Positions 15,779-23,461 of a stretch of 64,000 bases of DNA are shown in pieces. The stretch is from Deltaproteobacteria bacterium. Lineage in GTDB: Bacteria > Myxococcota_A > UBA9042 > DTJE01. Numbering within the stretch: the stretch's first letter is position 1; the number at the start of each line of letters is the position of its first letter. The notes under the pieces are model-generated. The model did not search any database. It saw nothing but the letters and a program-made list of their open reading frames with translations, and was not told where the DNA came from. The position numbers were made by a program, and so were the translations under genes. The stretch spans positions 583,675 through 647,674 of the forward strand of contig JAKPOP010000010.1 in the NCBI GenBank assembly GCA_029547805.1, in the 5' to 3' direction.

Positions 15779-18121
15779 ATGCGCTTCACCCGCCTGGCCG
15801 TGATGGCCTCCCGCTATCTCTACTGGTCCCCCAGGGCCGCATTTCACACGAAGCATCTGGTCCAGATGCTCGTGTCGCTGCTGGACCCGAACCGCCCGGG
15901 TCATGCCTCGGTGGCCTTCCTGGACCGAAGGAAGCGCATCACCTCCTGGCGAAGCGGGGCCGAGGCCATCGGAGAACTGAAGCGCTACGCCGAGATGCTG
16001 TCCCAGATGGTTCCCGTGCTGGAGACCCGCCATGATGGCGCAGACGAGCTCGCGATGAACCGCTTCACCGCGAACCTCCTCCGCGTGGTGTTCGACAAGG
16101 ACCGCCTGCTGTCCTGGGCCGGGGACCACCTGTTGAACCAGGGCCGGGACGATGAGATGGGGTCGCTGACCCTGATTCGGAAGATCCAGAACCACCCCTC
16201 CCCGGTCCTGGTGGATCTGATCTCGGACTGGAGTCTGGTGGGAAAGAGCCTGACCTGGGCGCCGCTCTGCGTGATCGGCAACGCGTTGCTGAACCTGGAG
16301 GGCCATCCACCCCCCTGGTACACCCCCCCGATCCTGCCGCCGGTGGACGCAACGGAGGCGGCCCAGTGCCTGGAGGAGTTCCTGCTCAAGGAGTGTGACC
16401 GTCTCTTCCAGCGGGTCCGCACGGGCCTCCACCTGGGAACCGCCGCAGTGAAACTGCTGCACCGGGACTTCCAGACGCCCGTCTTCTACTACGCCGAGCC
16501 TGAACACCTCCCGGACCAGCCCGAGGACTACCTGGACCGGACGCGGATCGGGCACGTGGAGACCCTGTGCCGCAGCACCCTCGGGACCGAGGACCCGGTG
16601 GGGTCGGACGTCCAGGGGGCGCTCCTGGAAGGCAACGTCGTGCTGCTCCGACACACCATCCTGGGCAACCAGGCGGTCCAGACCTTCTACCAGGCCCTGC
16701 CGTGGCTTCCACCGGATGCCCAGGACCGGTGGCAGGAGGTGGAACGGGAGGTCTTCTTCCTCTGCGACAAGCTCACCTTCGTCGAGTTCCTGGCGGCCTT
16801 CCGGGTCTACGACATCCTCACCGACCTCGAGATCCCCATGAAGCAGATGGGGCTGTGGGGTGGGACGCTGGACGGAACCGCGAAACTGGCCCGGGCGCTG
16901 CGCCAGTCGGTCGCCTTCGAGGAATCCCGCTCCACGGAGAAGGCCCGGGCCTTCGACCTGGTGAAGCAACTTCGCTGGTGCGTCTCGCGCCTGGAGGCCG
17001 AGATGGTCCGGGTGACCGACGGCGTGATGACCCAGGAGCGGCGCTGGAGGTCGGCGGCCCAGGACACCGGGATCTACTTCGAGCGTGTGATCTCCTCCCG
17101 GGCGATTGCCCCCCTGCGGGACATGAGCCAGAACCTCACGGAGCAGATCTCCTCCTTCCGGGTCTCCGGCGAGGTGGTTCGCCAGGGCAAGGAGCGGGCC
17201 GAACAGTTGCGGACGACCTTCTCCGACGTGAGCCGGGCGCTCGACGCGATGCTGGAAATGGAGCAGCAGGAGGACCGGGAGCGATACGAGCGGACCCAGC
17301 GCGTGCTGGGCTACGGCCTGGCCGCCCTCGCGACCCTGACGGCCTTTCCGCTGGTCGTCGGGGACATGAACTGGGCCGAACTCCAGGAGGTGATCGCCCG
17401 GTGGCCGGGTCCCTTCCAGTGGCTCGGCAACCTGATCTCGGCCATCCATCCCTATCTGGTGCTGGCCAGTCTGTCGGGCGCCCTGGGGGTGATCGGGCTG
17501 CTGCTGTTCGGGTCCTTCTGGAGTTCGCGACACCGGAGGCCTCGTCCGCAGCAGCAGTTCCTGGCCCTCGGCAGGAGACTGAACCGGATGACCCGGGATG
17601 TCGAGGCGATCCTCCCCATCGTCTCCCGGGTCCGCAGCAAGGCCTTCGTCTCCCGCGTCTGGGCCGGCAAGCAGGAGGACGAGGAGGTCCGGCAGGACCG
17701 GGAACGCCTGGACCTGGAGGACCGCAAGGCCGTCGAGGTGCTGCTGGAGGTGGACGACTGGCTGCGGCGCAACGAGGATGGAGCCGCGACGTCGGCCCTG
17801 GACTCCACCACCCGGGAGGTCCTGCGGTTCGTGATCCTGGTGGAACTGATGGACCAGCGCCTGAATCCCTTCCCCCTGCCGCTGGCCTTGAGTGTCTTCC
17901 GCTATGCCTCCCGTCGGTACGTGGCCCGATCGATCGTCTCGGACTACGAGTTCGAGCAGGTGCTGAACGGCTACGGCTACGAGGACTCGGAGGTCGAGGC
18001 CATCGACCGGTGGGTCGAGAAATGGGGCCGGCTGGAGGCACGAGACCTCGTGAAGAAACTCCAGGAACTCGGGGTCTCGGCGCTACATGCCCGGCCTGTC
18101 GAGGCGCCACCCGCCACCTGA
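15779..18121 (+). CDS. Uncharacterised membrane protein with large soluble flanks
   Basis: 780 residues; the family is not recognised. Residues 1-500 are mostly soluble and helical with no catalytic motif seen; a charged, coiled-coil-like region with EQQEDRERYERTQRV runs just before two hydrophobic helices, near 520-540 and 560-585, separated by a short loop. The region after the second helix is again charged (QEDEEVRQDRERLDLED). The overall shape, a big cytoplasmic part with a hairpin of two TM helices near the C-terminal third, recalls CorA-like or scaffold membrane proteins but has no GMN motif. It has its own strong promoter embedded in the upstream kinase gene and is followed by a radical-SAM-type gene. 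Confidence 0.8.
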   Translation: MRFTRLAVMASRYLYWSPRAAFHTKHLVQMLVSLLDPNRPGHASVAFLDRRKRITSWRSGAEAIGELKRYAEMLSQMVPVLETRHDGADELAMNRFTANLLRVVFDKDRLLSWAGDHLLNQGRDDEMGSLTLIRKIQNHPSPVLVDLISDWSLVGKSLTWAPLCVIGNALLNLEGHPPPWYTPPILPPVDATEAAQCLEEFLLKECDRLFQRVRTGLHLGTAAVKLLHRDFQTPVFYYAEPEHLPDQPEDYLDRTRIGHVETLCRSTLGTEDPVGSDVQGALLEGNVVLLRHTILGNQAVQTFYQALPWLPPDAQDRWQEVEREVFFLCDKLTFVEFLAAFRVYDILTDLEIPMKQMGLWGGTLDGTAKLARALRQSVAFEESRSTEKARAFDLVKQLRWCVSRLEAEMVRVTDGVMTQERRWRSAAQDTGIYFERVISSRAIAPLRDMSQNLTEQISSFRVSGEVVRQGKERAEQLRTTFSDVSRALDAMLEMEQQEDRERYERTQRVLGYGLAALATLTAFPLVVGDMNWAELQEVIARWPGPFQWLGNLISAIHPYLVLASLSGALGVIGLLLFGSFWSSRHRRPRPQQQFLALGRRLNRMTRDVEAILPIVSRVRSKAFVSRVWAGKQEDEEVRQDRERLDLEDRKAVEVLLEVDDWLRRNEDGAATSALDSTTREVLRFVILVELMDQRLNPFPLPLALSVFRYASRRYVARSIVSDYEFEQVLNGYGYEDSEVEAIDRWVEKWGRLEARDLVKKLQELGVSALHARPVEAPPAT

Positions 18122-18142
18122 GACGGGACCCGGGCGCCGCGA

Positions 18143-18170
18143 TTGACAAGCCCGAACGGCCGAGGAAGAT
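18143..18170 (+). promoter_or_regulatory. Putative promoter of the radical-SAM-type gene
   Basis: TTGACA at 18143-18148 with GAAGAT at 18165-18170 (16-nt spacer); the -10 match is weak. The TTG of the -35 box could be misread as an in-frame start codon for the downstream gene, which argues for the internal ATG at 18194 as the true start. Confidence 0.4.
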
Positions 18171-18193
18171 GTCCCGGAGGGACTGGAGACGCG

Positions 18194-20260
18194 ATGGCCT
18201 CCGGGGATCACCGGCCTGCCCGCCTGGTGCTGCTCGAGTGCGTGACCCTGCTCCGACAGCGGGTGGACCGGGCGCAACTGTTCCCGTTCTGGGAAGGCTG
18301 GGCCCAGGACCGGGGGATCCCGGTCCGCTGGGTCTGTGTCGGGGGCCGGGGCGAACTGGAGCCCGCCGGTCAGTCCTGGTTCCGGCCCGTGGTGAACCTC
18401 GAGGAAGACGATGCCCGGCGCCTGTGCGAGGACCTCCGGCGCTGGGGTGCCACGCACATCCTGGCCAACGAGGAACTGGCGACGGAGTGGACCCGGAGGC
18501 TCACCGGGGCGATCCCGGGGATCTCGATCATCGGGGGACTCCGGTCCCCGGAGATGACCGCCTGGACTGATCGCATCCGGGAGGAGGCCGACCGGGCGGG
18601 AACGATGCCCGCCCGGTGGCGCGGCGACTCCGCCTACACCCAGATCGACGTCTGGCAGCGGGAGCGGTGGCTGTCGCGGTGGATCGGCCTCCAGGACCCC
18701 GAGGCCCGGGACGGCCCGGCGGGGCGGCGGGTGGCCGATGTCGCGGAGCCTCGATACGACGCTGAGATGTTCAACGAGGCAGCGACCCGCCTGGAGCCGA
18801 TGATCCGGATCGTGGGGGGAGTCTTCTGCGACTGGACCGCCCCCCTGCGGGACAACCCCGCCTACCGGGGAGTGGACCTCTCGGAGTCCAGCCGAGACTT
18901 CGGCTGCGCCTTCTGTGCCATGCGGACTCCCTCCCCGGCCACCGGCGACCCCATCGACCTCGCAGAACGCCAGTTTCGACGGCTGCTGTCGGCCGGGACC
19001 CGTCCGGCCCGGGACAGCGGGCGCTACGACTTCTACGACATCCGGCTCTTCCTGCGAATCGACGAGTGGGTCGCCCGGGCGACCGCGCTGGGAATTCCTC
19101 CGTCGGAATTCTGCTTCTCTCCCCGGGTGAACCATGTGCTCCAGGCCCGGGATCGCCTCCGAAAGGCCCTGCCGCTCTGCGCGGCCCACGGATACGTGGT
19201 CCGGCTCTTCCGCATCGGGGCCGAGAACGTCTCGGAAGCGGAGCAGGAGCGGTTCAACAAGGGGGTCTCGACAGACCAGATCGAGGAGGCCCTGGCCCTG
19301 TTCCGGGAGTTCGAGTCCCGGTGGCCCGGGACCTTCCAGGCGACCCAGCCCCTGGCCTTCATCACCTTCACGCCCTGGACGACGCTGGACGAGGTCCGGC
19401 TGCTGCTGGAGAAGGCCGTGCGGTGGAGATTTCCTCCCCGGGGCCGATGGCTCTTCTGCACCCTGGAGATGGACCGGGACCAGCCGATCACCGCCCTGGC
19501 CCGGGCCGCCGGGGATCTGGTCGTGCCGCAGTTCGAGGACCCGGCCTTCCTCTACTCGTCGTCGGTGGCGGGGTTCCTCCACCCCTCCCAGGTGGCCTGG
19601 CGGTTCCGAGACCGTCGGGTCGCCACCTACCATGCCGTGCTGGTTCGCTACTGCGCGGCCCTCGAGCGGGCGTTCCCGGACACGGTCTTCCACGGGGACC
19701 CCCTCTATCAGGAGATCCAGGACCGGATCCGGGAGGACGGTGGCCGTGCCGCGACCCCCCTGGCCTTTGCCCAGACCCTGGTTCGGGCCCTCGATGAGGA
19801 CCCGTCGCTGACGGACCCCGGGGACCTCTGGCGCAGGGCCTGTTCCGAACTGGTCCGGCTCGGCCTGTCGGGACCGCCCATGCGCAGTCGGATGACGTGG
19901 CTGATCCGCCGGGTGCTGGAGGCGGACCAGGCGGAGTGGAACGACCTCCATCTGGAGGACCTCCTCCATGACGAGGGTGCCCGGGAGGCGACCCTGCGGC
20001 TGCGGACCCGGGGAAGACCCTGCGCCGTGCGCATGGTGCCCGCCGGGGAGATGGAGGACCCGGACATCCGGTCCGACCGCTTCGCCGGGAAACTGGAGGA
20101 GGCGTTCCCCCAGGACCGGCCCTTCCTGCTGGCCCGGCTGGGCCGACTGTTCCGTGCCCTGGACGCCCTGGTGCCTCGCCATGCGCCGCTGTTCCTGGCG
20201 GACCCGCGGGAGGCGACGGGGACCCCCGTTGCACCGTTGGCGCCCCTTCCGGATGACTGA
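18194..20260 (+). CDS. Radical-SAM/B12-binding-like protein with incomplete cluster motif
   Basis: 688 residues, start at ATG 18194 behind GGAGAC. The N-terminal 120 residues end in ATHILANEE and GISIIGG, resembling a cobalamin-binding Rossmann domain. The middle has YRGVDL followed by RDFGCAFCAM and later FRIGAENVSEAEQERFNKG, the latter a good match to the strand and helix found in B12-dependent radical SAM proteins. The canonical CxxxCxxC needs three cysteines; here the first is Arg, leaving only CAFC. The C-terminal 200 residues are unassigned. It could be a fold relic with a new function or could bind its cluster with another ligand. It follows the unknown membrane protein by 72 nt but seems to have its own promoter. 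Confidence 0.7.
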   Translation: MASGDHRPARLVLLECVTLLRQRVDRAQLFPFWEGWAQDRGIPVRWVCVGGRGELEPAGQSWFRPVVNLEEDDARRLCEDLRRWGATHILANEELATEWTRRLTGAIPGISIIGGLRSPEMTAWTDRIREEADRAGTMPARWRGDSAYTQIDVWQRERWLSRWIGLQDPEARDGPAGRRVADVAEPRYDAEMFNEAATRLEPMIRIVGGVFCDWTAPLRDNPAYRGVDLSESSRDFGCAFCAMRTPSPATGDPIDLAERQFRRLLSAGTRPARDSGRYDFYDIRLFLRIDEWVARATALGIPPSEFCFSPRVNHVLQARDRLRKALPLCAAHGYVVRLFRIGAENVSEAEQERFNKGVSTDQIEEALALFREFESRWPGTFQATQPLAFITFTPWTTLDEVRLLLEKAVRWRFPPRGRWLFCTLEMDRDQPITALARAAGDLVVPQFEDPAFLYSSSVAGFLHPSQVAWRFRDRRVATYHAVLVRYCAALERAFPDTVFHGDPLYQEIQDRIREDGGRAATPLAFAQTLVRALDEDPSLTDPGDLWRRACSELVRLGLSGPPMRSRMTWLIRRVLEADQAEWNDLHLEDLLHDEGAREATLRLRTRGRPCAVRMVPAGEMEDPDIRSDRFAGKLEEAFPQDRPFLLARLGRLFRALDALVPRHAPLFLADPREATGTPVAPLAPLPDD

Positions 20261-20417
20261 CCTGCGAGGCGCCCCCCTCCCCACGCTTTGCTCGTGGCCC
20301 TCCGGCCGCTCCGCTCCAGCGCCCTTCCCTGCCGAACGGGCGACGATTCCGCCATGGCGACGAAACCTTCCCTCCTGACGAGTGTCGCACCGCATCACGG
20401 CGGAATCGTGGGCACCG

Positions 20418-20446
20418 TTGCCATTTCGGTGCAGTGTCACTATGCT
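20418..20446 (+). promoter_or_regulatory. Putative promoter of the PanE-dehydratase operon
   Basis: TTGCCA (20418-20423), 17-nt spacer, TATGCT (20441-20446). Predicted start near 20453, leader about 32 nt to the ATG at 20485 with a GGAAGGA ribosome site. The rest of the 20261-20484 gap shows no gene. Confidence 0.6.
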
Positions 20447-20484
20447 GGCCCTCCGTCGAGGAAGCGCTCGCAACGGGAAGGAGC

Positions 20485-21429
20485 ATGGCGCGGTTCCTGG
20501 TCATTGGACTCGGCCCCATCGGGTCCCTGGTAGGGGGACGGCTGGCCCGGGCGGGCCACCAGGTCCACGGGGTGGAGCGGAGGCCCGATCGCCGCCATGC
20601 CGCGTCGGAATGTCTGCGGTTGGAGACCCCCGAAGGAACCTTCGGGGTCCGCCTGGAATCGGTGGACGACTCGATTCCCGCGGCCCTGGAATCGGGGTCC
20701 TTCGATGCGACGTTCCTGTGCACCAAGGCCAACGAGGTGGTCGATGCCGCGGGACCGCTGGCGGCGGTGGAACCCGGGGGACCGGTCGTGTGTCTGCAGA
20801 ACGGCTGGGCCGTCGAGGAACCCCTGGTGACCCTGCTGGGGTCGGACCAGGTGATCCGGGGAGTGGTGCACTTCGCCGGGGAGATGCCTGACCCGGGTCA
20901 CGTGCGGCAGACCTTCGCGCACCCGCCCAACTGGGTCGGGGCCATGGGGCCCCGGGGCCCCGTCGCCGCGGAACGGGTGGCGGCGTGGCTCACCGAGGCC
21001 GGCATGGAGACCCGGGCGACGGAGCGGATCGATCTGGAGGTCTGGCGCAAGACCGTCCACCTCTGCATCCTGGCGCCCCTCTGTGCCCTGACCCGGATGA
21101 ACATGAAGGAGGCCCTGGGCCACCGGGAGATCCGGCGCCTGGCCCAGGGACTGCTGACCGAGTGCCTGGAGGTGGGGAGTCGCCTGGGGTACGACTGCGG
21201 CAACGGATTCTTCGAGGCCTCGATGGACTACGTGCTGTCCGCCGGGGACCATCCCCCGTCGATGCTCATGGACGTGATCCGGGGACGCCCCACCGAGGTC
21301 TCCTTCCTGAACGGCAAGGTGGTGGAGGCGGCCGAACGCCTGGGGATGGAGGTGCCGTTGAACCGCGCCGTCACGGCCCTCCTGACGGCCATGGAAAGCC
21401 GGTGGCCCCGGGGATCGGGCCCCTCGTGA
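20485..21429 (+). CDS. Ketopantoate reductase family 2-oxoacid reductase
   Basis: 314 residues. The N-terminal VIGLGPIGSLVGGRLARAG is a dinucleotide-binding loop, and the ApbA/PanE N- and C-terminal domains cover the protein, with a KTVHLCILAPLCALT segment at the domain join. PanE reduces 2-oxopantoate with NADPH, and relatives reduce other branched 2-oxoacids to (R)-2-hydroxyacids. It is the first gene of an operon whose next members are a 2-hydroxyacyl-CoA-dehydratase-family protein, its activator and an acyl-CoA synthetase, so a 2-hydroxyacid dehydrogenase role is at least as likely as pantothenate synthesis. Start chosen at ATG 20485 after the GGAAGGA site, downstream of the promoter. Confidence 0.85.
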   Translation: MARFLVIGLGPIGSLVGGRLARAGHQVHGVERRPDRRHAASECLRLETPEGTFGVRLESVDDSIPAALESGSFDATFLCTKANEVVDAAGPLAAVEPGGPVVCLQNGWAVEEPLVTLLGSDQVIRGVVHFAGEMPDPGHVRQTFAHPPNWVGAMGPRGPVAAERVAAWLTEAGMETRATERIDLEVWRKTVHLCILAPLCALTRMNMKEALGHREIRRLAQGLLTECLEVGSRLGYDCGNGFFEASMDYVLSAGDHPPSMLMDVIRGRPTEVSFLNGKVVEAAERLGMEVPLNRAVTALLTAMESRWPRGSGPS

Positions 21430-21437
21430 GGACGGTC

Positions 21438-22664
21438 ATGGCGAGGCTCGCCTGCACGACGGCACTGCAGGACCGCATGCGCGAGGCCTACCGGGAGGTC
21501 ATCGAGGCCGCTTCGGACCCGGGGCAGCGCGTGGCCTGGTGCAGCAGCGTGGGGCCCGTGGAACTCCTGCGAGCCCTGGGCTTCCGGGTCTTCATCCCCG
21601 AGAACCACGCGGCCATGCTCGGGGCCTCCCGGATGGCCACGGACCTGATCCCCGAGGCGACGGCACTGGGATACTCGCCGGACATCTGTTCCTACCTGAC
21701 CTCCGACATCGGGGCCTTCTGCCGAGGCGTGACGGCCCTCTCCCGGGTGGACCCGTCCTTCCGGGAGGTCCCGCGGCCCGACGTGCTGGTCCACGAGAGC
21801 CAGCAGTGCCGCGAGGTCGGAGACTGGTTCCAGTGGTACGGGGACCGCCTGGGGGTGCCGGTGCTGGGAGTCCCGGCCCCCCGGGCCGTCGAGGAGGTGA
21901 CCCCGGACCTGGTCCAGGCCCTGGCATCCCGGATCGAGGCCCTGGTCGAGCCCCTGGAGGCCATCGCCGGGCGATCCCTGGACCTGGCCCGCCTCCGGGA
22001 CGTCGTCGCCATCTCCCGGGAGACCTCCCGTCGCTGGCAGCAGGTGCTGGCGATGGGGGAGGTCCGTCCGGCGCCCTGGACCTTCTTCGACGCCTGCATC
22101 CAGATGGGGCCGGCGGTGGTGCTCCGAGGGGATCGGAGGGCCCTGGCCCACTACGACCTCCTCCAGGAGGAACTGCGGCATCGGGTCATGGCGGGGGTCG
22201 CCGCGGTGCCGGAGGAACAGGTGCGCCTCTACTGGGAGGGAATGCCCATCTGGGGCCGCCTCCGGGACCTCTCGGAGCGCCTGGCCTCCCTCCGGGCCGC
22301 CGTGGTCGGCAGCACCTACTGCTCCTCGTGGGTCTTCGAGGCCCTGGACCCCGATCGACCCTTCGAGTCGATGGCGCAGGCCGGCCTGGAACTCTTCATC
22401 AGCCGAACCGATCCCGTGAAGGAGCGAATCCTGGAGGAAGAGGCGCGCCGCTACTCGGTATCGGGCATCGTCTTCCACGACGCCAAGACCTGCCCCTACA
22501 ACAGCAACTCCCGTTTCGGGATGCCCCGGCGGCTGACCCGGGATCGCGGCATCCCGACCGTGACGATCCAGAGCGACCTGAACGACCTGCGACTGCACTT
22601 CGACGAGGGAGTGCACCTGGCCCTCGAGGCCTTCGTGGAGCAGTGCCGGGAGGCCATGCCGTGA
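21438..22664 (+). CDS. 2-hydroxyacyl-CoA dehydratase D-component / double-cubane cluster protein
   Basis: 408 residues belonging to the HgdB/FldBC/BcrBC family of iron-sulfur proteins. Conserved-looking cysteines occur in WCSSVGP, ICSYLTSD, SQQCREV, STYCSSW and KTCPYNSNS. Classical dehydratases and benzoyl-CoA reductases use two different such subunits; only one is encoded here, with its ATPase activator directly downstream (GTGA overlap). That single-subunit layout matches the E. coli YjiM/YjiL pair and the double-cubane cluster protein described from Carboxydothermus. The substrate is therefore open: a 2-hydroxyacyl-CoA if a homodimer does the dehydration, or a small molecule if it is a true double-cubane protein. 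It needs low-potential electrons, which the Hdr-Mvh system could supply as ferredoxin. Confidence 0.85.
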   Translation: MARLACTTALQDRMREAYREVIEAASDPGQRVAWCSSVGPVELLRALGFRVFIPENHAAMLGASRMATDLIPEATALGYSPDICSYLTSDIGAFCRGVTALSRVDPSFREVPRPDVLVHESQQCREVGDWFQWYGDRLGVPVLGVPAPRAVEEVTPDLVQALASRIEALVEPLEAIAGRSLDLARLRDVVAISRETSRRWQQVLAMGEVRPAPWTFFDACIQMGPAVVLRGDRRALAHYDLLQEELRHRVMAGVAAVPEEQVRLYWEGMPIWGRLRDLSERLASLRAAVVGSTYCSSWVFEALDPDRPFESMAQAGLELFISRTDPVKERILEEEARRYSVSGIVFHDAKTCPYNSNSRFGMPRRLTRDRGIPTVTIQSDLNDLRLHFDEGVHLALEAFVEQCREAMP

Positions 22665-23461
22665 CGCGACGGAAGCCCGTGCTGGGGGTCGACATCGGGT
22701 CGTCCTACGGAAAGGCGGTGCTGCTGGACCGGGAAGGACGGGTGTTGGCCCGGGCGGTGCGGCCCACGGGGATCGACTTCGCCGGAACCGCCCGGACCCT
22801 GGTCCAGGAGGTGACCGACGGGGGCAGGGTTCCCCCGGAGGCCGTCGAGGTCGTTGCAACGGGCTACGGGCGGCAGGAGGTCCCCGGGGCCATGCGTCAG
22901 GTCACCGAGGTGACCTGCCAGGCCCTGGCGGCATGGCACCTCTTCCGGCGCCCCCTGACGCTGATCGACATCGGGGGGCAGGACACCAAGGTGATCGAGG
23001 TGGACCCCGGGGGCCGACGGCGGTCCTTCCACCTGAACCGCAAGTGCGCTTCGGGCACCGGGGCCTTCCTGGAGGAGATGGCCGGTCGCCTCGGGACCGA
23101 CCCGACCGGCATGGAGCGCCTGGCGGAGGAAGGCCTGGAGGCGGCGACCCTCTCGTCCTTCTGCACGGTCTTCGCCCGCAGCGAACTGCTGGCGCTGGCC
23201 CGCCAGGGACGCTCCCCGGGAGACATCGCCCTGGGAGTCTTCGACGCGGTGGTGCGCCGGGTCCTGGAGATGGCCCGGCCCCAGGGGGAGGTGGCCCTGA
23301 CCGGCGGCGCGGCGCGAGGCGTGCTGGTGCGCCGCATGGAACGAGCCCTGGGACGAACGGTGCTGGTCCCGGAGCATCCCCAGTTCACCGGGGCCCTGGG
23401 GGCCGCATTGCTGGGCCTCCGGGGAGACGGCGACCAGCCCGAAGAGGAGGTGTCCCGGTGA
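22661..23461 (+). CDS. ATP-dependent activator of 2-hydroxyacyl-CoA dehydratase / double-cubane protein reductase
   Basis: 266 residues, GTG start overlapping the previous stop. ASKHA ATPase motifs are plain: GVDIGSSYGKAV (phosphate 1), LIDIGGQDTKVI (phosphate 2) and LTGGAARG (adenosine loop). Two cysteines, in NRKCASGTGAF and SFCTVFA, form the single [4Fe-4S] cluster shared by the homodimer. The protein couples ATP hydrolysis to electron transfer at very low potential into the partner protein encoded immediately upstream. Length matches HgdC/FldI/YjiL-type activators. Confidence 0.9.
   Translation: MTRRKPVLGVDIGSSYGKAVLLDREGRVLARAVRPTGIDFAGTARTLVQEVTDGGRVPPEAVEVVATGYGRQEVPGAMRQVTEVTCQALAAWHLFRRPLTLIDIGGQDTKVIEVDPGGRRRSFHLNRKCASGTGAFLEEMAGRLGTDPTGMERLAEEGLEAATLSSFCTVFARSELLALARQGRSPGDIALGVFDAVVRRVLEMARPQGEVALTGGAARGVLVRRMERALGRTVLVPEHPQFTGALGAALLGLRGDGDQPEEEVSR

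Noticed and set aside
14462-17533. 1023-codon minus-strand open frame over the GAF-kinase and unknown membrane protein
   Set aside because: Shadow of the plus-strand frames; no domain or ribosome site. The plus-strand proteins show TM and kinase motifs.
18143-18193. TTG start at 18143 for the radical-SAM-type gene
   Set aside because: These bases form the -35 box TTGACA. The ATG at 18194 has a GGAGAC site and leaves the promoter upstream.
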